Assembly (NCBI GenBank): GCA_030435675.1
Contig: CM059624.1
Span: forward strand, 15,028,769-15,092,768
Direction: 5' to 3'
DNA length: 64,000 bases
Source: Steinernema hermaphroditum
Lineage: Eukaryota; Nematoda; Chromadorea; Rhabditida; Steinernematidae
Shown here: positions 56,145 through 64,000 of the stretch, one piece after another
Position numbering within the stretch: the first letter of the stretch is position 1
Layout: every line of letters begins with the position of its first letter
The notes under the pieces: generated by a model
What the model was told of the DNA's origin: nothing
The model's database searches: none
Seen by the model: the letters and a program-made list of their open reading frames with translations, nothing else
Program-made: the position numbers and the translations under genes

Positions 56145-57619
56145 ATGCTGAAACGCCGCGCGGCCATCTTCTTCTTCTTGCTCCTCTTCACTATAGTAAG
56201 TATGCCACTTTTTGTAAAAAAAATCGGCTCTATTAGGGAGAAGTGACCAAAACTATACCGATCTTGACAAAACTATACCGATCTTGACAAAACTACACCG
56301 ATCTTGACAAAACCATACCGATCTTGACAAAACCATACCGATCTTGACAAAACTGTATTTATTTTGACAAAATGGTATCGATCTTGACAAAACTGTATTT
56401 ATTTTGACAAAATGGTATCGATCTTGACAAAATGGTATTTATTTTGACAAAACTGAATTTATTTTGACAAAACCACATTTCACTGACAAAATCATAAACC
56501 ATCCCCCTCTGCTTGTTTTCTTCGATTTCTTCTTCGGAGAACCCCTGGATGACGACGAGCGACTTCGTTCGCGAACATTTTTCTTGTTTTTCGGGGGGCG
56601 TGCACGGCGCTGACCAGCTGGGGCGGGTCGACTCGGTTGAGGTTGTCCACTGTGAGTTGCGGGAGTTGTTTCGGAGCTCTTCTCCTGGTTCGTTCGAGGA
56701 CGGCCAGGCCCACGTCGCGGAGGGAGTTCCTGGGTCTGACTATCGGGCAACTGCGACAACTTCGACGCGTCAGGAGAGAAGGAGAAGGAAAGAAAGGAAT
56801 ACGCTAGGAGAGTGAAGGCGAAGCTCGCCAAAATCGCCAGCGAAAAGGAAGAAGAACATGAACAAGAAGAAGAAGAAAATGAAGAGGAAGAAGAAGAAGA
56901 ATAAAGTGTTGTTGTAATGTAATGTTGTTTTTAATAAAATTTAATAAAAATTTATGGTGTTATGATGGATATGATGTTATCTCTGACTGATCTTCGATGA
57001 TTGTAGTAGTTAAAGATTAAAGAACGTTTTGTCAGTGAAATGTGGTTTTGTCAAAATAAATTCAGTTTTGTCAAAATAAATACCATTCTGTCAAAATAAA
57101 TACCATTTTGTCAAGATCGATACCATTTTGTCAAAATAAATACAGTTTTGTCAAGATCGGTGTAGTTTTGTCAAGATCGGTATAGTTTTGGTCACTTCTC
57201 CCTAACAGAGCCAAAAAATCTTATACGCGCTATATGCTCAGGTCGCTAGCGAAAGAGAGTACCATTACTTCCGTAATAGTACTGTCCATACATTGCAAAA
57301 CGATGGATACAACCAGTTGAAGGATGCCCAAAATAAGACCGACGTCATCGAGTGCATGAAATGGTGTGCCGAAGAAGCAGGATGTGTGGGTGGTGTCTAT
57401 CGTTTGTACAATCGACAGTGCGATATACTGAACGCCACTTCAAACGTCCAAATGGGTGCACCCTATTCTGTGAGTGGTCAGATGTCATTCATGAGGTTTT
57501 CACAACATTCGTCGGGATCCTGCTCTTTTGATCCCTTTGTGAGCAACCGACGCGTGAACCGGTGGCGATCTGAAAGTTGGCCTTCTGGTAGAGAGCTTGA
57601 AGAACGTTCGCTTTATTGA
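56145..57619 (+). CDS. Secreted PAN/apple-like protein with a transposon in intron 1
   Basis: Exons 56145-56195 and 57242-57619 give 142 aa. Exon 1 encodes the signal peptide MLKRRAAIFFFLLLFTI. Exon 2 carries YNQLKDAQNKTDVIECMKWC, then AEEAGCVGGVY, a cysteine in RQCDIL, the SGQMSFMRF strand and a final GSCSFDPF, then a basic tail. The 1046-nt intron is almost filled by the element at 56226-57212; without it the intron would be about 50 nt, like its cousins. AATAAA follows near 57720. Confidence 0.78.
56226..57212. mobile_element. 987-bp inverted-repeat element with 20-22-bp subterminal repeats and cargo
   Basis: Ends GGCTCTATTAGGGAGAAGTG and, reversed, GGCTCTGTTAGGGAGAAGTG. The flanks AAAAAATC (56218-56225 and 57213-57220) form an 8-bp target-site duplication, though in low-complexity sequence. 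Each arm is a string of CTTGACAAAACTATACCGAT-type repeats that alternate with CAAAATGGTATTTATTTTGA versions. About 400 bases in the middle are non-repetitive. On the minus strand they read an open Arg/Ser/Pro-rich segment with an AT-hook-like RGPGRPRT; on the plus strand a short acidic frame (EEEHEQEEEENEEEE) ends at two AATAAA signals. Neither resembles a transposase. Confidence 0.78.
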
Positions 57620-57735
57620 ATTAATTAAGAAAGTCTGTTTCCTGGGGCCCTCGTAAATGTAGTACTGTATAGGTGTTAGATTTGAACGTTGGATTGAAGT
57701 ATACTACTACGTTAGAATGAATAAAGACTTTGTTT

Positions 57736-58373
57736 AATAAATGAAAGGCGTTACGCCTTGCATGACACCGAAAGTCGACCGATGTCTCTTGCTGCCTTCA
57801 TTCGATTGGCTATCCGATTGGGCTGAATATTGAAGACGTGTCATCCACTGGCCTTCCGTAACCTGCTGTCCTCTCGAACCAGTTGGAAATGCAGATGATG
57901 AGTTCGGGGTGATGGTCCGAGTCTCCGAGACAAGAGTGACTGCAAGACTGCATTCTTTTAGTCCATCGAAGATGATGTCGCATAGTTTGTGTGGTTGGTA
58001 GGCATTGCCAACTGCTTTCAATGCACAGCAACTAACAATTGACCGAATCATTGGCAGAGTTTTCTTTCGGAAATGTTCCAGTGGTTCTCCCATTGTTTCG
58101 TCGGTTGATAGCTGATAGCCAAAGTCAAGCACGTGATTCGGTCGTACTTGAAGTCTACCTCTAAAGGAACTTGTCTTGGGTAAAAGTAAAGTTTGACGCT
58201 GACTTTAATGCCTTTGGTGTTCGATAGTAACTCGGCAACCAGCTCGCGACGCTTATTGAAATGAGTTTCGGCTGCAGAAGACCAGTATGCTGAGGAGAGC
58301 CTGAGAATGTCGATGACAGATTTGGAGATTTTGATGGATGACTTCGTCGTAGAAGTCCAGAGGTAGAAAGTTC
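57736..58373 (-). pseudogene. Broken F-box-like gene
   Basis: From an ATG at 58373 the minus strand reads MNFLPLDFYDEVIHQ, then an extra base shifts the frame. Later blocks are recognisable in other frames (EHFRKKTLPMIRSIVSCC; DIIFDGLKECS), but the second half of the gene is missing. A degenerate version of the palindromic upstream box lies near 58440. The 3' end carries the hairpin shared with 18407. Confidence 0.75.
57744..57778 (-). other. 3' hairpin, copy 2
   Basis: AAGGCG-TTA-CGCCTT followed by GCATGACACCGAAA, the partner of the hairpin at 18407. Located just past the F-box-like pseudogene, read on its strand. Confidence 0.45.
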
Positions 58374-58621
58374 ATAGCTTTTCAGTAGTTCAAAAACCGC
58401 TTTAGATTTCGCAGTTATACGACAACTTTCTAATGCAAAAATGCATCGCAAAACATATCTATGATTACACAACTAGATGAATTCAACACCTATCGAAATG
58501 GCTAACCGAGTCACTTCTACTAAAAGTCGTTTTACACGAATTAGCACAGCTTTCTGCTCTTAAGTAACTACTTTTAAGACATTTTTGAATGAGAGGAATG
58601 AATGAACGGCCCAGGTGTTGT

Positions 58622-58690
58622 GGAATTAACTTTATCTTTATATTTATACTTTATATACTTTATACTTTATCTTTATATCTTTATATTCAC
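58622..58690. repeat. TTTATACTTTATA microsatellite
   Basis: Imperfect tandem CTTTATAT/ACTTTATA units; low-complexity sequence of no evident function. Confidence 0.7.
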
Positions 58691-59012
58691 AATGTTACAA
58701 ATAGTGATCTCTAACCTCCTTTCTCTCAGGGGTGGTGGGATTACGACTTCCGTGTGTCCCAATTCCCTCTGACCTGGTCTACGGCTGGCCACCGCTGAGT
58801 AAGAAGAACCGATTGAATGAAGACTAGTATGGCTTGCATAAATGTTACATCTTATCGATTCTTACATACTTAGTCCATAAGTACACATTCGGGGCGCAAG
58901 GCTATCAAAAGGTGAAATCCATATTTTGTCTCATAACCAGGGAGACGCTTAATTGGCGTCAGCCGGAAAGATGTCCTTTCGCTGAAGACTGAAAAGACGT
59001 TTAGTTGAAAGA

Positions 59013-59563
59013 ATGTGGCAACGTCCAGTGGTCGTCTTCTCCTTGTTCTGTCTTCTCTGCACCGTAAGTCATCATTGATTCTACAGTCACTCTTTTCCAG
59101 GCTCTTACAACTAAACACCACTATCGTTGGAGCCAGCACCATACGCTGGAAGTTACCGAGAAGAATCAACTGGCAGCAAATAAGAAGAAGGCCAATGCTA
59201 CTGAATGTATGATATGGTGCGCCTCCGAAGACGGCTGCATGGGAGGGGTCTTTATTGGTGCTCACAGTGAATGTCACCTTTTGTCCGAAGCGCCGCAGAT
59301 TGCATACAAAAACATTTTGAGTAGCGCGACATCGTTCGTCAAGGTCCTGAATGCAAAAGAATCCTGCAAAATGTCTTTTGAGAATGTTGTCAAGAGTAAG
59401 GAGAGCACAGAAAGCGATGACTTTATCAACTGTTTCAGATTGGGCATCCTTAAATCACAACTCATCAAATGCTGCTCCCGAACAGAAACACGATGCAGAG
59501 CAGGATCACAATGACAAACAGGACTTCGAGGAGGAAGACCTGCTCGATACAATGACTAACTGA
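59013..59563 (+). CDS. Secreted PAN/apple-like protein with acidic tail
   Basis: Exons 59013-59063, 59101-59395 and 59439-59563 give 156 aa. Signal peptide MWQRPVVVFSLFCLLCTA is in exon 1. The core is ATECMIWCASEDGCMGGVF, a cysteine in SECHLLSEAP, the SSATSFVKV strand and SCKMSFENVV. Exon 3 adds a long acidic, histidine-containing tail (EEEDLLDTMTN), longer than in its cousins. AATAAA lies near 59640. Confidence 0.8.
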
Positions 59564-59909
59564 AATCTGCTTTATCGTTAGCTATGCTTTTTGTAAGTCC
59601 TGCTTGCTAACTATCTAATACGCGCATGCTACTCCGAATAAACAGTGAAAGGCCTTCTTGCTGAGCTATGAACATCGAGGTTGTGTTATCCACACTTTCA
59701 TCTGCCGAAAAAGACTCTTTTTTTTTATAAATTTGTGATGAGACATCGAATCGACTGGCTTAAGTGATCATATGGACTTGAACCAGTTGAGCCTAATTTC
59801 AAGATGTATTGGGTTGATGCATTGAAAATGAGCCCCTTGGTAAACATCCTTTATTTTTACAATATTTACTCCTGGGGTATAATTGATTGGTGCGTTGTTG
59901 AGTACATTT

Positions 59910-60424
59910 AGCTCTCACTCTACATCATCATTGGCGGCTTGTCCGTTACATTCCTCTTGATGTTGGGGGTCTATTTTGTTTTTATGATCATTTTTTGGCA
60001 CCTCGAGATGGCGAAATACGAAGTGATGTATGGACTTCCTATGGTAGCATTTGTGTGATGGACGGTGACTGCCTTCTACCACGTACATCCTTGGTTCTTG
60101 CCTATTGAATGCACCTACCGCTGCGGTCGTCGTATATCACAGCATGGGCTAACTCAAAAAGATGGCCGTTTCGGATCACCATGTTCCATCAACTCCAATG
60201 TTTCCAAATGGTTAAGTACTATAACAGGGAACGGGGACATGCAGCAGATAGCCATCGCTCACAGCTATCATGCCCACATAGTGACTTCACGAGCTCATTT
60301 CTACTTTAAGGAAAAAGAGGCCAAATGTAGAAAAAATGGCCCTTGTATTCCTAAAAAATACGACGCTCCGAGGCCGTGTATTTTCAAGTTGACCCCCACA
60401 AAGGCTCTCCACTTTGAGCTGTGA
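59910..60424 (+). pseudogene. Possible membrane-protein remnant
   Basis: A frame from 59910 encodes hydrophobic helices (YIIIGGLSVTFLLMLGVYFV; FMIIFWHLEMAKYEVMYG), meets a TGA at 60056, and continues in the same frame for about 120 codons. The first part looks like a seven-helix receptor fragment, but no family motif is clear, and the later part is not hydrophobic. Confidence 0.25.
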
Positions 60425-61419
60425 GACTCATGTTCGTTGTTCGTATAGAGCTCTGTTAGCTCTATCTTACTGTCATCTGTACGCGTCCGTAAATGAAGAT
60501 ATCAGAGAAAGCCACTGAGAATAAGGTGAAGAGGTCGAAAATTTGACCAAAACCATTTTTCGATTTTAAACCTCGGGTACTCTACGAACGAGGAATCCGA
60601 ATGCGGGCCATAAAGTGGGCTGAAGTTGCTGATGCTAGCGGCAAATATCTTGATTAGATTGTGTGCCTTTTTGGTAATAAATATCTACTTTCAAAAAGGC
60701 TCATTTATTATGCATCAACCCAATACATCGCCGTGCTGGTCAGAGATGTCAGGCCATCTGTTAACCAAATTTTCGTTTCACTCGTTTAGCTTTAGCTTTG
60801 TAGTGCACAGAGATGCCCGGCCAGGGCAGTGCGAAACTCGAACCTCGAAAGTCGAAACTCGCACAGCCCTGGTCCCGACACTCGGACTCGATGGGTTTTT
60901 GGGCATCGAATCGGAACTCACCACTGGAGCATCTGGGTTACGGCCAATGTCATTGTATAGGCTTTAAAAGACAATCGGACGAACGTGGGAAATTTCATAA
61001 TTATTGGCGATCTTGACGACCTAGAGCCTTTATGACCTAGTTTCTTCATTTGAAGCTGTAGTGGTCACCAAAAATGGAATGAGCCATTGACCCCTCGGGT
61101 GACCGAAACCTAACATCGCTCGGTTTTGAAAAGTTGTTTGATCCCACTCATAATTTCGACCATGGCTCATTATTATCTCGTGTCGCCGCAGAGTTGAACG
61201 CTAAACCGCCTTACAAAGTTGATAGAAAGTGGCCCACAAGTACTGTATATTTTCAAAAAGAAACCAAACTGAGAACGAAGATTCCGCCCAACCTTCCAGA
61301 TTACCTCGAACATTCTTCTAAATTTTGGCCTAATTTGTCTAATCTCCGAAAATTTTTTTCCGTGCAAGTTTATGCTTGAAACAGCCAGCTTTCTGATCAA
61401 AATAGCGAAATCCAGATTG
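60425..61419. other. No gene recognised
   Basis: Contains only the 50-bp palindrome at 60822. Short frames lack splice support or domains. Confidence 0.4.
60822..60871. repeat. 50-bp near-perfect palindrome, CAGGGCAGTGCG ends
   Basis: CAGGGCAGTGCGAAACTCGA and its approximate reverse complement meet at a short centre. The ends and ACTCGA motifs place it with the CAGGGCTGTGC family at 44388 and 54316. Confidence 0.6.
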
Positions 61420-61867
61420 GGCTGTATACAAGAATTGTGCACATAATTCAATTCGTGTGCACATAATTAATTTCGTAAGAAGGTAAAGTTAGGATTTAGG
61501 CTGCAGCCGGACCGCAGACGAGCTCTGTATTCATTTTTTTGGAACGGGTTAACATCGACTTGGCTTAGGCTCCGGCTTAGGACCACGCCTATGGATTTAT
61601 CAAGACTACAGGGCTCGCCCTTCGGGCTCGCTTAAACATCATAGGCATAGTCCTAAGCCGGAGCCTAAGCCAAGCCGGGGTTTGCCTAGGCGAAGCCTAG
61701 AAGCAAGAACATCCTAAATTTACTTTCTAGCGAAGCATAAAAACAAGAAAATCCTAACTTTACCTGTTTACGAAATTAATTATGTGCACACGAAGTCCGT
61801 TATGTGCACACGAAATTAATTATGTGCACAATTCTTATAATTATGTGCACAATTCTTGTATACAGCC
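61420..61867. mobile_element. 448-bp hAT-like non-autonomous element
   Basis: GGCTGTATACAAGAATTGTG opens it and its reverse complement closes it; the right end carries an additional internal copy of AATTGTGCACATAATT. The flanks CCAGATTG (61412-61419 and 61868-61875) are a perfect 8-bp target-site duplication. The interior holds a second inverted pair (GGCTCCGGCTTAGGACCA / TAGTCCTAAGCCGGAGCC). No transposase. Confidence 0.85.
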
Positions 61868-62210
61868 CCAGATTGTTAAAATTAGGCAACTCTGGCCGAC
61901 AAACATCCTTGCCCGGAAAAATACCCGGAACTTTGTTTCCTTCCAGTCGAGAGATGTACGCACCGTGGGCAATGCTCAGTTGAGTCACCATTCAATGTGT
62001 CTATTTCTTTTCCCTTTTGGGCGCAAAGTAAGCCTCATCTCGCCCAGCCCAAAAAATGGAAGCAGTCAAAGAGGGCAGCCATATGACAAGGTCGTCAAAC
62101 ATAATCCCCAATCCACATTCGGAACTAAGGATACGCTCTATCACCATTAGCCACGGAGACGCTGTTCTATCTCTTCCATCATCGATCAAGCAGAGATTGT
62201 TGTTGAGAAG

Positions 62211-62739
62211 ATGTTAAGACGTGGTACGACCGTCTTCTTCTGGTTCTTCTTCGGAATGGTGACCTTTTCGGCTGTTTATAATATGTCTATTATTTTGTGT
62301 TCAGTTGGACGGCAAGAAAGAGGCCTATCACTTCCGTAGTACCGAGAAAGATATATTGGACATTCAGAAGGAGTTCCAACTGGGCGACTGTCAAAACAAG
62401 ACAGACATCATCGATTGCATGAAGTGGTGTGCGATGGAACGCAGATGCGCAGGTGGTGTCTATATCCATTACAGTCAAGCCTGCTATATGTTGGCCACGC
62501 TTCGAGTCTATCAAACTGACGTTCATCTAAATCAGACATCGTTCGTCAGAGTCCACGATGCGGAGGAATCGTGCGGTATTCCCTTTCTGAACGTTGCTTA
62601 TCGTAACGGTGATATACACAGTCTACGAACTCACTCTACGAATGTTTTTAGGCGAGCCGTCCCTTTTGGAGGGAGAGCATCTGGACGTCTGAACAGGAAC
62701 CGACCAATCGTCGAGAGAATCAAACGGATCCATCTGTAA
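62211..62739 (+). CDS. Secreted PAN/apple-like protein with basic tail
   Basis: Exons 62211-62258 and 62305-62739 give 160 aa. Exon 1 is the signal peptide core (MLRRGTTVFFWFFFGM). The core reads DIIDCMKWCAMERRCAGGVY, a cysteine in QACYMLATL, NQTSFVRV, then SCGIPFLNV, and a long basic tail (RPIVERIKRIHL). Closest in layout to the gene at 56145, which has the same NKTD-I-C-MKWC run. AATAAA overlaps the 3' end near 62747. Confidence 0.8.
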
Positions 62740-63409
62740 ATGAGTTGAATAAATATGGTCAGATGCATCATGTAAATGTGAAGCTGAAAACATCGGCTGT
62801 TCTGAAAACATCGACTACTCACTTGGCTCACTCACAGAATTATCTCTTTCGAATTTTTCGCAAACCGTTTAAGACGCTCAACAGGCCATTCCGTGTTCGG
62901 TATCAGACATCGAGTAAAATTATGGACTGAGGGTATAATCACATACGTATATATAAGCGGAGAACCGGCTAATCTACAGAGTTGTACAGGTTACGGCGCC
63001 CGAAGTTTGGCATAACTCTACTAATATATGTGTTTTGTTCGTCCGCATTCGATCATTCGAGGAGCGATCGGATTCAGAGAGTAGGCAAAATGAGGACATG
63101 TATGTTTTCACAGTTATCACACACTAGTATTCAGTTTTTTTTGCTAGGGTTTCTGCTTATTTAGTGATTTACATCCGTAGGGGAATGGTCGGTTTTGGAC
63201 AGTAATGATTGCGTTTTCAGGTTGGCTGGCGGCGTGGGCTTCAGAGCTACTGATCACCTTCGATGGCTTCCATGGGGGCAGCGGGCGAAGAGCTGTTGTG
63301 ACGGCATGGCAAAACGGGCGAAGTGGGAACCAGCATTCATTGCGTTTTTTCATTAGACATTCGTTATATTAAGGCGAAATACGTTGTTTTTTTTTCGAAT
63401 TATTGACGA
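62740..63409. other. No gene recognised
   Basis: Spacer between the last PAN-like gene and the terminal F-box-like copies; no conserved frame. Confidence 0.4.
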
Positions 63410-63490
63410 TGAACGCCCTACCTCTGGACTTTTACGACGAAGTCATTCATCGACTCTCCAAATCTGACATTGGATCTCTTAAACGCTTGT
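63410..63490 (+). pseudogene. First 26 codons of an F-box-like gene, isolated
   Basis: MNALPLDFYDEVIHRLSKSD, then GSLKRL, matches the family start and then breaks off into sequence like the promoter of the next copy (TTATATAAAGGCGAAA versus TTATATTAAGGCGAAA before this copy). A promoter-plus-start duplication explains it. Confidence 0.75.
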
Positions 63491-63536
63491 TGTTATATAA
63501 AGGCGAAACCCGACGTTTTGAATCTACTGACAAGCT

Positions 63537-64000
63537 ATGAACGCCCTACCATTGGACTTCTACGATGAACTGATCCATCGACTCTCTAAAGCTGACATCG
63601 GACGTCTTAGTCTCTTCTCAGGATGCTGGTCATCTACAGCCGCAATTCATTACACGAAGCGCCGCGAATTTAGTGTTTTCTTGAAATCGAACAGTGAAGG
63701 CATTAAAGTCGGCATCAAGCTTTACTCTCGTCTAACAAAAGTTCCTTTCGAGTTTCGAGATAGACTTCAAGTATGACCGAATCAAGGGCATTGACTTTGA
63801 ACAGCTATCAGCCGGTAACACCGTGGAAGAAACGCTGGAACAGTTCCGATCGAAAACACTTCCAATGATACATTCATCCGCCAGTGAGTGTTCTTTGAGT
63901 GTATTCGGAAACATCTGCAAACCGCTCGGGGAAATTCCTCACGACAAAATGTGCGACGCCCTCTTTGATGGGCTTAAGGAATGTCATGGCCTGTCGACCA
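63537..64000 (+). pseudogene. F-box-like gene broken by a 7-bp tandem duplication; runs off the window
   Basis: The N-terminus MNALPLDFYDELIHRLSKAD and the following 65 codons match the family. At 63746-63759 the heptamer TTTCGAG is duplicated, shifting frame; beyond it the family sequence continues in the other frame (VEETLEQFRSKTLPMIHSS; DALFDGLKECHGLS) to the window edge. The copy is probably inactive, unless the duplication is a sequencing error. It lacks the palindromic box seen at the 26-34 kb genes. Confidence 0.75.

Noticed and set aside
56439..56831. Arg/Ser-rich frame as an independent gene
   Set aside because: It lies wholly inside a mobile element and its start extends into low-support sequence; I report it as possible cargo rather than a gene.

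Overview
This window is eukaryotic and almost certainly from a nematode. Protein-coding genes are cut by many tiny introns, mostly 40-50 nt, with GT donors and TTTCAG-type acceptors. Several start codons sit just after a pyrimidine-rich AG, as in spliced-leader trans-splicing. The gene content also fits: a MATH-BTB (bath) gene, an Rh-type ammonium channel, a trehalase, lineage-expanded F-box-like genes and a DD37D (maT) mariner. A clade IV rhabditid such as Steinernema would fit, but I infer that from style rather than from a diagnostic marker. I see no rRNA gene, no intact tRNA, no CRISPR array and no bacterial operon. Exon models were built by hand; each uninterrupted model below was checked to sum to a whole number of codons.

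Layout. 0.8-10.1 kb: three paralogous C2H2 zinc-finger genes, interleaved with a bath gene (minus strand) and a CCCH zinc-finger gene. 10.3-15.8 kb (minus strand): a decayed spermidine synthase lying directly downstream of an unrecognised 890-aa gene. 17.3-25.1 kb: a secreted PAN/apple-like gene, a small pseudogene, an acidic gene made by exon-pair duplication, a 1.06-kb element built of TTCGGG repeats, and an unrecognised secreted repeat protein. 25.5-35.4 kb: five intact single-exon F-box-like genes surrounding a basic proline-rich gene and a small two-exon gene. 36.1-40.1 kb: Rh channel with a 2.4-kb first intron. 41.2-46 kb: a diverged F-box-like gene and non-autonomous elements. 46.3-50.7 kb: trehalase. 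51.4-62.7 kb: two small CGxNWxGxYxCR secreted-peptide genes and five more PAN-like genes, separated by a foldback mariner and other elements. 57.7-58.4 kb and 63.4-64.0 kb: broken F-box-like copies.

How it works together. Trehalase and the Rh channel are housekeeping genes of sugar and ammonia physiology. Most of the rest is fast-evolving accessory sequence: the zinc-finger, F-box-like and PAN-like families show duplication, mosaicism and decay. They are embedded in short inverted-repeat elements, four of which have clear 8-bp target-site duplications (one with a single mismatch) and a fifth a probable one. The most novel-looking items are the paired helical modules of the zinc-finger family, the PAN-like secreted cluster, the fixed palindromic box about 70 bp upstream of the F-box-like genes, and the family of elements that share a CAGRG-TGT terminus but have different simple-repeat interiors.
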